Shown here piece by piece: positions 18,837-28,418 of a DNA stretch of 64,000 bases; the stretch's first letter is position 1, and every line of letters starts with the position of its first letter. The notes under the pieces are model-generated. The model ran no database searches. It was not told the origin of the DNA and saw only the letters and a program-made list of their open reading frames with translations. A program made the translations under genes and the position numbers. The stretch comes from Candidatus Pacearchaeota archaeon (GTDB lineage Archaea > Nanobdellota > Nanobdellia > Pacearchaeales > DTIR01): positions 369,528 through 433,527 of the forward strand of contig JAGVXL010000001.1 of NCBI GenBank assembly GCA_018303805.1, given 5' to 3'.

Positions 18837-20330
18837 ATGGAAGAAAAAACAAAAAGCCAGATGGAAATGAAAACAAAAGAGGCAGATGTGCTGCTTATCC
18901 ACCCGCCACTCTCTGTTAATGAGAGATATGCAAGAGATGTTGGAGATGTCGGAGGAGATTTGCCTCCATTGGGATTGGCTATGGTTGCCGCTGTGCTTAA
19001 GGAGAAGGGATTCAAAGTAAGGATAATAGATTCAATTGTTATGCATTTGTCAAATAAAGATTTGATTGAGATTATCAGAAGAAATAATCCCAAAGTTATA
19101 GGAATAACTGCAATGACTCCCTCTTATCCAAGGGCAAAAGAAATTGCTGAGATAATCAAAAAAGAATTTCCAGAAACTCTTTTGCTAATAGGGGGGCATC
19201 ATGTGACCATAATGCCTGAAGATGTCCTTAAAGAATCAAGATATGACATTGGGATTATCGGCGAGGGGGAATTAACGATTATTGAATTGTTAAAATTATA
19301 CAAATCTATGGATTATAATTATAAAAAATTCTTATCAAGCATGAAATTAGAGAGCATAGACGGAATTGTCTTCAAAAACAAGAAAGGTAGAGTAATATTA
19401 AACAAGCCAAGGGAATTGATAAGCAATCTTGATGAACTGCCTTACCCCGCAAGAGAGCTGCTGCCAATGAGCAAGTATCTGCCATTGCCAAACCAATATA
19501 AACGAAAGCCTGTTGTGCATATGGTTGCAATCAGGGGATGCCCTTACAACTGCGCATTTTGCTCAAACAACAAGCTTTTTGGCAGAGGAATAAGGGCAAG
19601 AAGCCCTGAAAAGGTTGTTGAAGAGATTATCTATGTAATGAAAAAGTACAATGCAAGAGAAATTTCATTCTGGGATGACATGATGACTACAAGCAAGGAG
19701 TGGGTGCATAAATTCTGCGACATTATAATCCAAAACAAAATTGACATAACCTGGACTTGCTATGCAAGAGTTGATTCTGTTGATGAAGCAATGCTTAAAA
19801 AGATGAAAAAGGCAGGATGCTGGAACATATTTTTTGGATTTGAGTCAGGAGTGCAGGAACTGCTTGACAATATCCACAAAGGAATTACACTAAAACAGAT
19901 AGAAGAAGCAAATGCATTATGCAAGAAGTATGGCATAGAAGTCAGAGCAAGCTTCATGATTGCACTTCCAGGAGAAACTCCTGAGCTTGCAAGAAAAACA
20001 ATAGAGTTTGCAAAAAAGCTTAATCCAGACTATGTGCAGTTCTGCATTACAACCCCTTATCCCGGGACAGAACTTTACGAGAACGCTGAAAAATACGGCA
20101 GGCTTGAAAAGGATTTTGCAAAATTCAGCATGTGGGAGCCTGTTTTTGTTCCTTATGGATACAGAAATCAAGAAGAAATAAAGGAAATTGAAAGAAAAGC
20201 TATGCATGAATTCTACCTGCGCCCGGAATACATCATTTCCAGAATAAAAAAGATTAATTCCATTGAGGATATTTTCAGATACTTAAAAGGGCTGAGATTT
20301 TTGCTGGGATTTATCAGCAATAAGAAGTGA
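18837..20330 (+). CDS. B12-binding domain radical SAM protein
   Basis: A 497-residue paralogue directly after the previous gene. It has LLIHPPLSVNERYARD, IGGHHVTIMPEDVL near residue 122, GEGELTIIELL, and the radical SAM motif RGCPYNCAFCSNNKLFGR near 234. The middle part (FGFESGVQELLDNIHKG near 340) is the usual radical SAM beta-barrel continuation. Of the five copies this is closest to the canonical BchE/P-methylase pattern, judged by motif wording only. Confidence 0.85.
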   Translation: MEEKTKSQMEMKTKEADVLLIHPPLSVNERYARDVGDVGGDLPPLGLAMVAAVLKEKGFKVRIIDSIVMHLSNKDLIEIIRRNNPKVIGITAMTPSYPRAKEIAEIIKKEFPETLLLIGGHHVTIMPEDVLKESRYDIGIIGEGELTIIELLKLYKSMDYNYKKFLSSMKLESIDGIVFKNKKGRVILNKPRELISNLDELPYPARELLPMSKYLPLPNQYKRKPVVHMVAIRGCPYNCAFCSNNKLFGRGIRARSPEKVVEEIIYVMKKYNAREISFWDDMMTTSKEWVHKFCDIIIQNKIDITWTCYARVDSVDEAMLKKMKKAGCWNIFFGFESGVQELLDNIHKGITLKQIEEANALCKKYGIEVRASFMIALPGETPELARKTIEFAKKLNPDYVQFCITTPYPGTELYENAEKYGRLEKDFAKFSMWEPVFVPYGYRNQEEIKEIERKAMHEFYLRPEYIISRIKKINSIEDIFRYLKGLRFLLGFISNKK

Positions 20331-20347
20331 TAGGGGCTGCAAAAAAA

Positions 20348-20992
20348 TTACTGCTTCTTGAATGCCTGGACTGCTTCCAAAGAAAAAGCAAAGGGCAGAT
20401 TAACTGGAAGATTTAACTGCTTTACAACAGGTAAATTAAATTCTTCCTGCATTTTTTTTGGAATAAAAGAATTAACATGATCTATTGCTTTGGCTGGCTT
20501 AATTCCAAGCAAGAATCTTGAAATAGTTAAATTTGTTTCATTAGGATAGCTTACTATAATTCTCCCCCTCTTTTTTGTAACTTTCTTTAAATTGTAAATA
20601 ACTTTTTTGTAATCATGCACATGCTCTAACATATCCGCACAAATCACAATATCAAAATATCCTTCTGGAAATTTTAAGTTTGTTGAATCCTGCAAGAAAA
20701 GTTTTGCTTTTTTCCCAAGTCTTTTCCTTGCAGAAGCAAGAGCAATCTTTGTTACATCAATACCAGAAAGCAAAATGTTAGGATTTTTTTTATGAATTTC
20801 CCGCAAGAGATGACCTTCACCACAGCCAGCATCCAGAACTTTCAGATTTTTCTGTGATTTTAATTTAGGAATAAATTTTAAGATACAATGCAATCTTTGA
20901 TTGTGGAAAAATCTAATTAAAGGATTGCTTGAGTTGTAAAGCTTGTCCATGTGGTTTTCTTCCATGACTAAATGCTTATTTACAGATTTCAT
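20348..20992 (-). CDS. Class I SAM-dependent methyltransferase
   Basis: A 214-residue protein. The SAM-binding motif I VLDAGCGEGHLLREI lies near residue 55, the acidic loop SGIDVTKIALASARKRL near 80 and the post-motif CADMLEHVHDYKKVI near 115. The start was set at ATG 20992, which is 22 nt from a TTTTAAAA box; an upstream TTG is possible. Substrate unknown; between glycan genes, so a sugar or lipid O-methyltransferase is plausible. Confidence 0.82.
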   Translation of the reverse strand: MKSVNKHLVMEENHMDKLYNSSNPLIRFFHNQRLHCILKFIPKLKSQKNLKVLDAGCGEGHLLREIHKKNPNILLSGIDVTKIALASARKRLGKKAKLFLQDSTNLKFPEGYFDIVICADMLEHVHDYKKVIYNLKKVTKKRGRIIVSYPNETNLTISRFLLGIKPAKAIDHVNSFIPKKMQEEFNLPVVKQLNLPVNLPFAFSLEAVQAFKKQ

Positions 20993-21095
20993 ATCTAGGA
21001 TAAGCAAGAGTATATTTTAAAATCTTTTTAATAACAAGAACAACAAAGCCAAATTAATAAGGTATAAAAATACAAAGAATATTCTTAAAGTTAGA

Positions 21096-22490
21096 ATGGA
21101 CAAGGACGCAAAGGTTATTGTTGGCATAATCGTAACAGCAATTATTATCAGAATTTTTCTCCTATTTATAGCGCCAATAAGCATGTTTGCCGATCCAGTA
21201 ATCCGCTACATCCCTGATGCTGAGAAAGTTCTTCATGGAAATTTCTCTTTTCACGACATGCCCTTATTCATAATTCTTGAGGCATTCTGGATGTTGCTTT
21301 TGAAAGGCAAGTTGCTCTGGCTTGCATGGAAATCAACATCTTTCATTTTTTTCATAGCAATTTTATTCCTGCTTCCAAAAGTATTCAGAAAATTCAATCT
21401 AAACAAAAAGGAGCAGATTATGCTTCTTGCGTTATTTTCATTTTCAACATGGTCTATCTTACTGAGCGTGACAATAATGCAGGACATGATGCTTGCATTT
21501 TTTGTGCTTGCCTTGTTTTTAAGCATTGAAAATTACCTCAGAAATCCAAAGGGCAAGGGGATTGCAGGTTTGATATTTTTTACAGCATTAATGATATTGA
21601 CAAAACAGACAGGATATTTACTGCTTGCTGGTTTTATATTGTATATTTTAAGCAAGAAGGTTAATAAGACAGAGATAAAAAAGAAGACCAAAATTATTTT
21701 TTATTTAGCAATTGGCGGCTTATTGACTATCTTCTGGCCAATCAAGAACTATATAACTTTAGGAAAGGCATTTATAGGAATCCATCCACCAGCGCCTTCA
21801 ATTCATAGTGTTGCAGAATATCTGAATATCTTTATAAAAACATACCATTATTTCTGGGAAATTCCTATACTCGAGAAAGTCAGCCTACAAGGAATTTTTT
21901 CCAATCTTTATGTTTTATTTTATATTTCAGCAATATTAGTAACTGCCATAATATCAATTATAACTGTTTTTGCATTAATTAAGTACGGCAAAAAGCATAA
22001 AGGATATATAGCAATATTACTGCCTATCCTTGCTTTTATTTTCTATTGGATTTTTGTCATATTCCTTGGCTTTAATGATGCAGGCAGATATTTATTTCCC
22101 TTGCTGCCTTTTTTATTTCTTTTTCCAGTTAAATTTATAAGTGAAATAAAAAAACCTCTAATCAAGAGATTCTTTTATCTCGTTATTGTCGCATTTTGCA
22201 TTCTCTCTGTCATCTCAGCTTTGGGCATTGCATTGCATATCCGAAATACAGACAACCAGATTTTAGAGATAAATGATGCACTAAAAAAAATCAATGCAAC
22301 AGGCACTTTTGTGACAAATGATGAATTTACAAGCTCTGCCCTGCCTTATTATCTCAAACAGCCAGTAATTTTTAACTTGACAAGAAATGTTAGAGATACA
22401 AGCGTGCCCTGCAATGGCGAGCACATTTTCTTCACGAAGGATTATGACGTGTTCAGGGAAGGGGACGAATACAGGGTATGCAGGTATTAG
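21096..22490 (+). CDS. Polytopic GT39-like (ArnT/PMT superfamily) glycosyltransferase
   Basis: A 464-residue membrane protein with about 10-12 predicted helices and a soluble C-terminal tail. An acidic loop after the first helix (IRYIPDAEKVLHGN, about residues 36-50) corresponds to the catalytic-loop region of GT-C enzymes, which use polyprenyl-phosphate sugars on the outer face. The rest matches the family mainly by topology (ILTKQTGYLLLAGF). A TATAAAAATA box ends about 23 nt upstream. It could use the lipid-linked sugar made by the Alg5-like enzyme. Confidence 0.68.
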   Translation: MDKDAKVIVGIIVTAIIIRIFLLFIAPISMFADPVIRYIPDAEKVLHGNFSFHDMPLFIILEAFWMLLLKGKLLWLAWKSTSFIFFIAILFLLPKVFRKFNLNKKEQIMLLALFSFSTWSILLSVTIMQDMMLAFFVLALFLSIENYLRNPKGKGIAGLIFFTALMILTKQTGYLLLAGFILYILSKKVNKTEIKKKTKIIFYLAIGGLLTIFWPIKNYITLGKAFIGIHPPAPSIHSVAEYLNIFIKTYHYFWEIPILEKVSLQGIFSNLYVLFYISAILVTAIISIITVFALIKYGKKHKGYIAILLPILAFIFYWIFVIFLGFNDAGRYLFPLLPFLFLFPVKFISEIKKPLIKRFFYLVIVAFCILSVISALGIALHIRNTDNQILEINDALKKINATGTFVTNDEFTSSALPYYLKQPVIFNLTRNVRDTSVPCNGEHIFFTKDYDVFREGDEYRVCRY

Positions 22491-22617
22491 AACTCTTTTT
22501 TTTTAGAGTGTTCATTATAAATGAAAAGATTTAAAAGAGATATTTAAGTAAAAAGGGGATATTTTTATCCACTTTCTATATAGAAAAGTTTAAAAAGAGC
22601 GGTAAATTGTAAAGTTT
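22491..22617. promoter_or_regulatory. Intergenic region with terminator-like hairpin and AbiE promoter
   Basis: ACTCT and AGAGT flank a run of nine T just after the upstream stop, which could terminate transcription. TTTAAAAA near 22589-22596 ends 21 nt before the ATG at 22618, giving the AbiE-like pair a leaderless promoter. Confidence 0.4.
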
Positions 22618-23289
22618 ATGTATGAGTTGAAAATAGCAAAATTAAGGGAAATGCCTGTATTTTCTTTAGCCGACATTTCACAAATTGTTTCTGGCAAGGA
22701 ATATGCTAAGAAGTTAGCAAAAAGGCTTGTAAAAGCTAATGCCCTATTCAAAATAAAAAGAGGCCTCTACACTTTTTATGATGACCCTTTTCTTGTAAGT
22801 TCCTTTTTGTTAAAGCCAAGTTATATCTCTTCTGCTTCAGCACTCTCCTACCATAAATTGATAACCCAATTGCCAAAAGACATTTTCTGTTTTACATCAA
22901 AACAAAAGAAAAAATTAGATTTTGTAACAGAAATTCTTTTTTTTCATACAAACTATTTTTTTGGATTTGAAATGCAAAAATATGAAAATTTTATTTTGCC
23001 AGTAGCAACCCCTGAGAAAGCGGTAATTGATTCTCTTGGCATACTTCCGATTTCAGTGTTTGAAGAAGCAATGGAAAAAATAGATTTGGAGAGAATGCTG
23101 GCATATTTAAAAAAAATAGGAAAGAGCTGTTTCACAAAAAGAATTGGGTATTTATTAGAAAAAAATGGTTTTGATGTTTATGATAGGCTAAAAAAAGGCA
23201 TTAACAATAAATATATTCTTTTAGACACTATTGCCAAAAAGGAAGGGGCAAAAGATAAAAGATGGAAGCTGATAATTAATGTAAGATGA
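22618..23289 (+). CDS. AbiEi-type antitoxin / transcriptional regulator
   Basis: A 223-residue protein with an N-terminal winged helix (PVFSLADISQIVSGKEYAKKLAKRL, about 14-38), RGLYTFYDDP near residue 52 and a C-terminal domain with VATPEKAVIDSLG near 130, the layout of AbiEi family antitoxins. It overlaps the AbiEii-like gene by 4 bp (ATGA). Characterised AbiEi proteins repress their operon and neutralise the toxin; here this is by family. Confidence 0.82.
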   Translation: MYELKIAKLREMPVFSLADISQIVSGKEYAKKLAKRLVKANALFKIKRGLYTFYDDPFLVSSFLLKPSYISSASALSYHKLITQLPKDIFCFTSKQKKKLDFVTEILFFHTNYFFGFEMQKYENFILPVATPEKAVIDSLGILPISVFEEAMEKIDLERMLAYLKKIGKSCFTKRIGYLLEKNGFDVYDRLKKGINNKYILLDTIAKKEGAKDKRWKLIINVR

Positions 23290-24029
23290 TACCGAAAGAA
23301 TTATTAGTTATGATAGCAAGGAAGAAGGGTTTAACGAATAAAGAGCATATGGAGAAGGATTATTTTCAAGATTTATTTCTTTACAAGTTATATAAAAAAA
23401 CAAATATGCTTGTTTTTAAAGGAGGCACCTGCTTGTATAAGATTTATAACCTCAAAAGATTTTCAGAGGATTTGGATTTTTCTTTATTAAAATATTTTGA
23501 TGTGGAAAGCTTAATTAAGGGTATAATCAAGAGCATTGGAAATTGTGAAATAAAGAGCATTAAAAAAACAGAAGATTCTTTGCTGATAAAAATTAGCTTT
23601 ATAGGGATATTAACAAATTACAACACTTTAAGGATTGATATAAATTTTAAAAACATAATTTTAGAGGATTTTGACACAAAAAATTACATTTCAGATTATA
23701 CAGACATAAATCCTTTTTCAGTTAGAGCCATGAATTTAAAGGAAATGCTTGCTGAGAAAATACACTCTTTGTTAGCAAGAGAAAAGGCGAGAGACTTATT
23801 TGACCTTTTTTTCCTTCTGAAGCTTGCTGAGTTTGACAAAAAGCTTGTAGAGAAAAAATTGAGAAATTTCAACATGAAATTTGATTGCAAAACATTAAAA
23901 AATAAGATAAGTAAATTGAAAAATGTTTGGGAAAGAGAGCTCAAACCATTTGTCTTAACGGAATTGCCAGAATTTGAGGTCATTAAAAATTTTGTTTTAA
24001 GCAAAATTGAAGCAGGAATAAAAGAATAA
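23286..24029 (+). CDS. AbiEii/AbiGii-type nucleotidyltransferase toxin
   Basis: A 247-residue DUF1814-type nucleotidyltransferase. Motif I is FKGGTCLYKIYNLKRFSEDL followed by DFSL (about residues 45-68), with the GG and DLD metal-binding residues; IDINF near 120 supplies a further acidic position; LAEKIHSLLAREKARDLFDL near 155 is the conserved basic motif. Known homologues transfer nucleotides to tRNA or other substrates and stop growth. Paired with the upstream antitoxin as a type IV-like module, possibly anti-phage or addiction. Confidence 0.85.
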   Translation: MIPKELLVMIARKKGLTNKEHMEKDYFQDLFLYKLYKKTNMLVFKGGTCLYKIYNLKRFSEDLDFSLLKYFDVESLIKGIIKSIGNCEIKSIKKTEDSLLIKISFIGILTNYNTLRIDINFKNIILEDFDTKNYISDYTDINPFSVRAMNLKEMLAEKIHSLLAREKARDLFDLFFLLKLAEFDKKLVEKKLRNFNMKFDCKTLKNKISKLKNVWERELKPFVLTELPEFEVIKNFVLSKIEAGIKE

Positions 24030-24102
24030 AAACTAGGCAAAAAAACTTCAAGGTTTTCAAAGAGCAAGAGGAACACAGGATTTGCAGGATATAGGGGAAA
24101 GC

Positions 24103-25056
24103 ATGCGCTATAACATAGGAAAATTCTGGAAAAATAGAAAGCAGCCAATTGAAGTAAGAAAAAAGAATTCTGAAAGTTTGAAAAAAGCATACAAAGAGGG
24201 AAGGCACAAAAGAGTTTGGCTGGGGGAGCATTTTGCAAAAGAGCATAGAGAAAAATTGAAAAAAAGCAATGAGAAAACATGGAAGTCCTTGACATTAAGA
24301 ATAGAACATATAAAGAAAGCAAGAAAAAGATGGAAAAGCAAAGAGGCAAGGAAGAAGCATGCTGAAATCATGAAAAAAAGATATCAAGATAGGGTGTTGA
24401 GGGCAAAAATGGCAATAATCATAAGGCAGATAAAATTGCAGCCAGAAAACAGAAAAAAAGCCAAGGAAAAAGCAGCAGAGATACACAAACAACATCCTTA
24501 TCTCAAGAAAAAATTTCAGAGAGGGCTGCAGGTTTATCTTGCAATATACGAGCTTGAAAAGCTTCTCGGCAAAGACAATGAGAAGCCGCATATAAAAACA
24601 TTAACAAAATACAAAGTAAGAAGCAAATATGAAAGAGATGCTGTAAATTTCTTATGGTTCAGCAGGATAAAGCAGGAATATGAAACCTTCTGCCTGTTTT
24701 TTCCAGAGATGTTCTGCATTCCTGACATCTATTTGAGAGAATTCAACATAATAATAGAGATAGCAGGGCAGTTTCCCAGAACAAGAAAAAAGAACATGAT
24801 AAAAAAACAAGTTTATGAAAAATACAATCTTCCTGTCATCTGGCTCACTCCGAGCAGTTTCGCAAATCTGCATAGAAACATAATCTTGAGACTTGCAGAC
24901 CAGGAAATAAGAAAAAAGGCAAGAAAATTCAGGCTTGAATATTGGACAGACCCTCTGAACTACAAAAGAATAAAGGCACTAAAAGAGGCAAAGCCAGAAA
25001 TTTACAATGCATACATGCAAGAATTAAGGAAAAAATATCCAAGAACAAATGCGTAA
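24103..25056 (+). CDS. NUMOD3-like repeats fused to a PD-(D/E)XK nuclease domain
   Basis: About 317 residues from ATG 24103 (TTG 24082 is an alternative). The first half is lysine-rich with repeating K-x-S/A-E-x-x-K-K-x-x-x-x-G-R units (KKNSESLKKAYKEGRHKR, KEHREKLKKSNEKTWKS), like NUMOD3 DNA-binding modules of homing endonucleases. The second half (about 170-260) has KYERDAVNFL, MFCIPDIYLREFNIIIEIAG and LPVIWLTP, the D-x(n)-E-x-x layout of DUF559/VSR-like nucleases. The catalytic lysine after the Glu is replaced by G (E-I-A-G). It lies just after the AbiE module and probably is a freestanding mobile endonuclease; this is inference. Confidence 0.6.
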   Translation: MRYNIGKFWKNRKQPIEVRKKNSESLKKAYKEGRHKRVWLGEHFAKEHREKLKKSNEKTWKSLTLRIEHIKKARKRWKSKEARKKHAEIMKKRYQDRVLRAKMAIIIRQIKLQPENRKKAKEKAAEIHKQHPYLKKKFQRGLQVYLAIYELEKLLGKDNEKPHIKTLTKYKVRSKYERDAVNFLWFSRIKQEYETFCLFFPEMFCIPDIYLREFNIIIEIAGQFPRTRKKNMIKKQVYEKYNLPVIWLTPSSFANLHRNIILRLADQEIRKKARKFRLEYWTDPLNYKRIKALKEAKPEIYNAYMQELRKKYPRTNA

Positions 25057-25165
25057 ATCTGGCATTCTTGCAATTTGGATAGGTAACAATCTCCTCTTTT
25101 CACAAGCTTTAAAAGTGTCTACAAGTATTTTCCTAACATCCTTATTAAAAAGATAAATATAGAAA

Positions 25166-26419
25166 ATGGGTCAAAAAAGAATTGCAGTAGTTGGGTTGGG
25201 TTATGTTGGTTTGCCTCTTGCTCGTCTAGCTGCAAAAAAAGGCTATCAAGTTTATGGTATTGATAATAATAAAAATAAGCTTGAGAAAGTAAAAAAATCA
25301 ATAGACCCCATAACAAATCAAACATTAAAAGAAAAAATAATAATAACTGAACCAGCTAAAGCAATCAGCCTTTCTGATATAATTATTGTCTGTGTCCCTA
25401 CTCCCGTGAATGAAAAGTGTATGCCTGATTTTAGACCATTAATCTCTGCTGTTAAATTGATTTCTGAAAATTTAAAGAAAGGACATTTGATTGTAATAGA
25501 ATCAACTGTTAACCCTGGTGTTTGTGAAGAAGTTGTAAAACCAATTTGGGAAAAATCTGGCTTAAAGGCAGAAAAAGATTTTTATCTTGTTCATTGCCCG
25601 GAAAGAATTAATCCAGGAGATGAGAAGTGGGATGTTGAGAATATTCCTCGTGTGATTGGGGGACTAAGCAGAGAGGGGTTAGAAAAAGCGTTTGAATTTT
25701 ATTCTTCAATAATAAATGCAAAAATCACAAAAATGAGCTCTATAAAGGCTGCAGAAGCAGTTAAAATAACGGAAAATGCTTTTCGTGATGTTAACATAGC
25801 TTTTGTTAATGAATTAGCAAAAAGTTTTGATAATCTTGGCATTGATATTCTTGAAGTAATTGAGGGTGCAGCAACAAAACCGTTTGCTTTTCTGCCGCAC
25901 TACCCTGGCTGCGGGGTTGGGGGGCATTGCATTCCTGTTGATCCCTATTATCTCATCGAAGAAGCAAAATCAAAAGGTTTTGACCACAAGTTTCTGAGGC
26001 TAGCGAGAGAGATAAATGATTCTATGCCGGATTATGCAGTAGAATTACTAATAAATGAGATAGACAAAATTGGAGAGAAAATTAAATATGCAAAAGTAGG
26101 TGTGTTAGGGGTAGCTTACAAAGGCGGGATCTCTGATATTAGAGAAAGTCCAGCAATTAAAATCATTTCTAAACTAAAAAATCTTGGTGCAAGTGTTACA
26201 GTATATGACCCCCATGTTCCAGAAAGATCTGACGTTAAAAATTTAGGGGAATTTTTACAAAAATGTGAATATATCCTACTTGCAACAAATCATCTAGAGT
26301 TTAAATCAATAGAAAATTTAGATCTGCAAAATGTTAAAGTTATAATTGATGGCAGAAATTTTTTAGATAAAGAGAGGATAATTAAAAAAGGTGTTATATA
26401 CAAGGGTATTGGGAGATAA
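25166..26419 (+). CDS. Nucleotide-sugar 6-dehydrogenase (WecC/WbpA-like)
   Basis: A 417-residue enzyme. VVGLGYVGLPLARLAAKKGY opens the NAD domain; ESTVNPGVCEEVV near residue 112, HCPERINPGD near 140 and the catalytic GCGVGGHCIPVDPYY near 250-264 follow, with Cys257 area as thiohemiacetal nucleophile. The P-E-R-I-N-P-G-D wording favours UDP-N-acetyl-mannosamine/glucosamine dehydrogenases over UDP-glucose. It oxidises C6 to a uronate using two NAD+. It is the first gene of a long + strand glycan block. Confidence 0.88.
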   Translation: MGQKRIAVVGLGYVGLPLARLAAKKGYQVYGIDNNKNKLEKVKKSIDPITNQTLKEKIIITEPAKAISLSDIIIVCVPTPVNEKCMPDFRPLISAVKLISENLKKGHLIVIESTVNPGVCEEVVKPIWEKSGLKAEKDFYLVHCPERINPGDEKWDVENIPRVIGGLSREGLEKAFEFYSSIINAKITKMSSIKAAEAVKITENAFRDVNIAFVNELAKSFDNLGIDILEVIEGAATKPFAFLPHYPGCGVGGHCIPVDPYYLIEEAKSKGFDHKFLRLAREINDSMPDYAVELLINEIDKIGEKIKYAKVGVLGVAYKGGISDIRESPAIKIISKLKNLGASVTVYDPHVPERSDVKNLGEFLQKCEYILLATNHLEFKSIENLDLQNVKVIIDGRNFLDKERIIKKGVIYKGIGR

Positions 26420-26454
26420 AAAATCAAAGGGGTTCTTCTTAGGTTTTCAACAAC

Positions 26455-28377
26455 ATGAAAATGATAAAACCGATCAACAAAAAAAATAAAATTGTAATGT
26501 TAGTAAAGAAGGAGTATCCCTTTCCAGATTTCTGGATATTCAAAAAATTAAATAAATTCTATTGGGGGGTTGTGTTTAAAATTTTTATAAAGAGGGAAAT
26601 TAAAAAATATTGCAAAAAACAAGATTTCCTTGTAATTTCAGATTTTGAGCAATATGGTGAATTAAAAAAAATATGTGAGAATGTCAAGATATTCGAAGAT
26701 TATGCTGAAATAAATGAACCATATGTAGGGACATATCCTGAAGCATCAAAACTGGCAGAAGAGTGGCTTAATAAAGCAAAAGATTTTTTGAATTTTGAAA
26801 GTTACAATCTTAAAGATATTCTAAAAGAGGAACTTACTTATAACATGATGCCTTACATAGACGACTTCAAAATAGTAGAAGAGATAACGAAGAGAGAAAA
26901 TCCAGAAACATTCTTGTGCCTGAACACTGAAAGCTCGCTAGCAAAAAATGCTGCAATATTCTGTAATGTGAAAAAGATTATGCATCTCGGTCTTAAAGAA
27001 AGCATAATAAAAATAAGGGGCATCTTAAGAAGATTCTCTCCGAATTTGAGGGCATTATTCAGTAGCTTTTTGAATAACAGAGAACTAATAAAAACAAATT
27101 TTAGAAACAATGACAATGATAAAAAAATTCTTTTTACAGCTTATTGTAATTTTGATTTTTATTTATTACACTCTTTGATAAAATTGGTGGAGAAAAAGGG
27201 AGAAAAATTTATGATTCTTTCCAATTATCATGAAACCCAAAGATTGCTTAGGAAAGAAGGAATCGCTTACTTCTCTTTTGGGGATTTTCTAAAGAAAAAA
27301 GATAAAAAAGAAATAAAAAGTGCAGAAAAGATTTTAGAAAAAGAATGGAGAAAGGTTAAAGATAAACTAAAAAAGGAAATGATCTATAAAAAGTACAATT
27401 TTTGGAATGTATTTGGGTGTGAATTGGAACATTATCTTTTAACAAGGGTTCCTTTAATAATAAATTATATAAAGAGTAGCAAAAATATTTTTGCAGATAA
27501 TAAAATTAGCATAATAGTTTCTATGGGAGATATAATTCCTATGAGAAGGACTCCTATTGAAGTCGCAAAAAAATCCAATATTCCTTCTATAACCATACAA
27601 AATGGAGCATATATGCGCTCAATTAAAATGGGTATTTTTCCATTAATTTCTGATGTAAAAAGTGTGTGGGGAAAAGCTTCAAAGGAGTTGTTAGTTAAGT
27701 TTGGGATTGATTCTGAAAGGATAATCATAACGGGCAGCATGAAATTGGATGATTATATAAAGAAAAAAAAAGCAGATAAAAACACTTGGAAGAAAATTGG
27801 TTTAAAAAAGGGAGAAAAATTCTTTTTGGTAGCAATGCAGCCCCTTGAAGACACTTTTTTGCGAAAAGAGAATATACAAATTATCAGGAAAATGATAAAT
27901 ACAATGCTAGAATTTCCCGATATGGCACTTATTTTTAAATTACATCATAGAGATATGGACACGGGGAGTATAATTTGTAACATTCTAAAAGAAACTGATG
28001 AAGAAATCAAAAACAGGATTAGAGTTATTAAAGATGCAGATATAATAAATTTAATAAGTGCTTGTGAGATTTTATTTACTGTAAACTCAACAACTGCTGT
28101 GGAAGCCATGTTCATTAAAAAACCAGTAGTGATATTAGATTTGTTTGATGTTAGACATAAAGGCATTTTTGAAAAGTTTGACACTATCCAAAAAGTTACC
28201 TTAAAAGATGACCTAACTAAAATAATAAAGAATAATCTAGATGGTAATCATAGAAAAAAATACCTCAAAAAAATTGAAAAATTTTTGAGATGGTACTGTT
28301 ATAAATTAGATGGCAAAGCAACAGAAAGGGTTTTTTCATTAATCAAAAAGCTAAAAAATAAAAGATTAAAAGAATAG
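26455..28377 (+). CDS. Large GT-B-like protein of surface glycan synthesis, function unknown
   Basis: A 640-residue soluble protein without a recognised full-length family. The C-terminal 300 residues look GT-B-like: ITIQNGAYMRS near 378, IIITGSMKLDDYI near 420, FKLHHRDMDTG near 492 and ILFTVNSTTAVEAMFIKKPV near 540, similar to CDP-glycerol phosphotransferases, UDP-GlcNAc 2-epimerases and capsule transferases. The N-terminal half may bind the acceptor. Placed just before NeuA, it could transfer a CMP-activated sugar; this is inference. Confidence 0.5.
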   Translation: MKMIKPINKKNKIVMLVKKEYPFPDFWIFKKLNKFYWGVVFKIFIKREIKKYCKKQDFLVISDFEQYGELKKICENVKIFEDYAEINEPYVGTYPEASKLAEEWLNKAKDFLNFESYNLKDILKEELTYNMMPYIDDFKIVEEITKRENPETFLCLNTESSLAKNAAIFCNVKKIMHLGLKESIIKIRGILRRFSPNLRALFSSFLNNRELIKTNFRNNDNDKKILFTAYCNFDFYLLHSLIKLVEKKGEKFMILSNYHETQRLLRKEGIAYFSFGDFLKKKDKKEIKSAEKILEKEWRKVKDKLKKEMIYKKYNFWNVFGCELEHYLLTRVPLIINYIKSSKNIFADNKISIIVSMGDIIPMRRTPIEVAKKSNIPSITIQNGAYMRSIKMGIFPLISDVKSVWGKASKELLVKFGIDSERIIITGSMKLDDYIKKKKADKNTWKKIGLKKGEKFFLVAMQPLEDTFLRKENIQIIRKMINTMLEFPDMALIFKLHHRDMDTGSIICNILKETDEEIKNRIRVIKDADIINLISACEILFTVNSTTAVEAMFIKKPVVILDLFDVRHKGIFEKFDTIQKVTLKDDLTKIIKNNLDGNHRKKYLKKIEKFLRWYCYKLDGKATERVFSLIKKLKNKRLKE

Positions 28378-28418
28378 AGATAAATAAGTTATTTAAATGA
28401 TCTCTAGCATGCTAAAAA

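Noticed and set aside
23696-24349. 217-codon minus-strand frame over AbiEii and nuclease genes
   Set aside because: Shadow of two real + strand genes; cysteine/phenylalanine-rich translation from antisense of AT-rich coding DNA.
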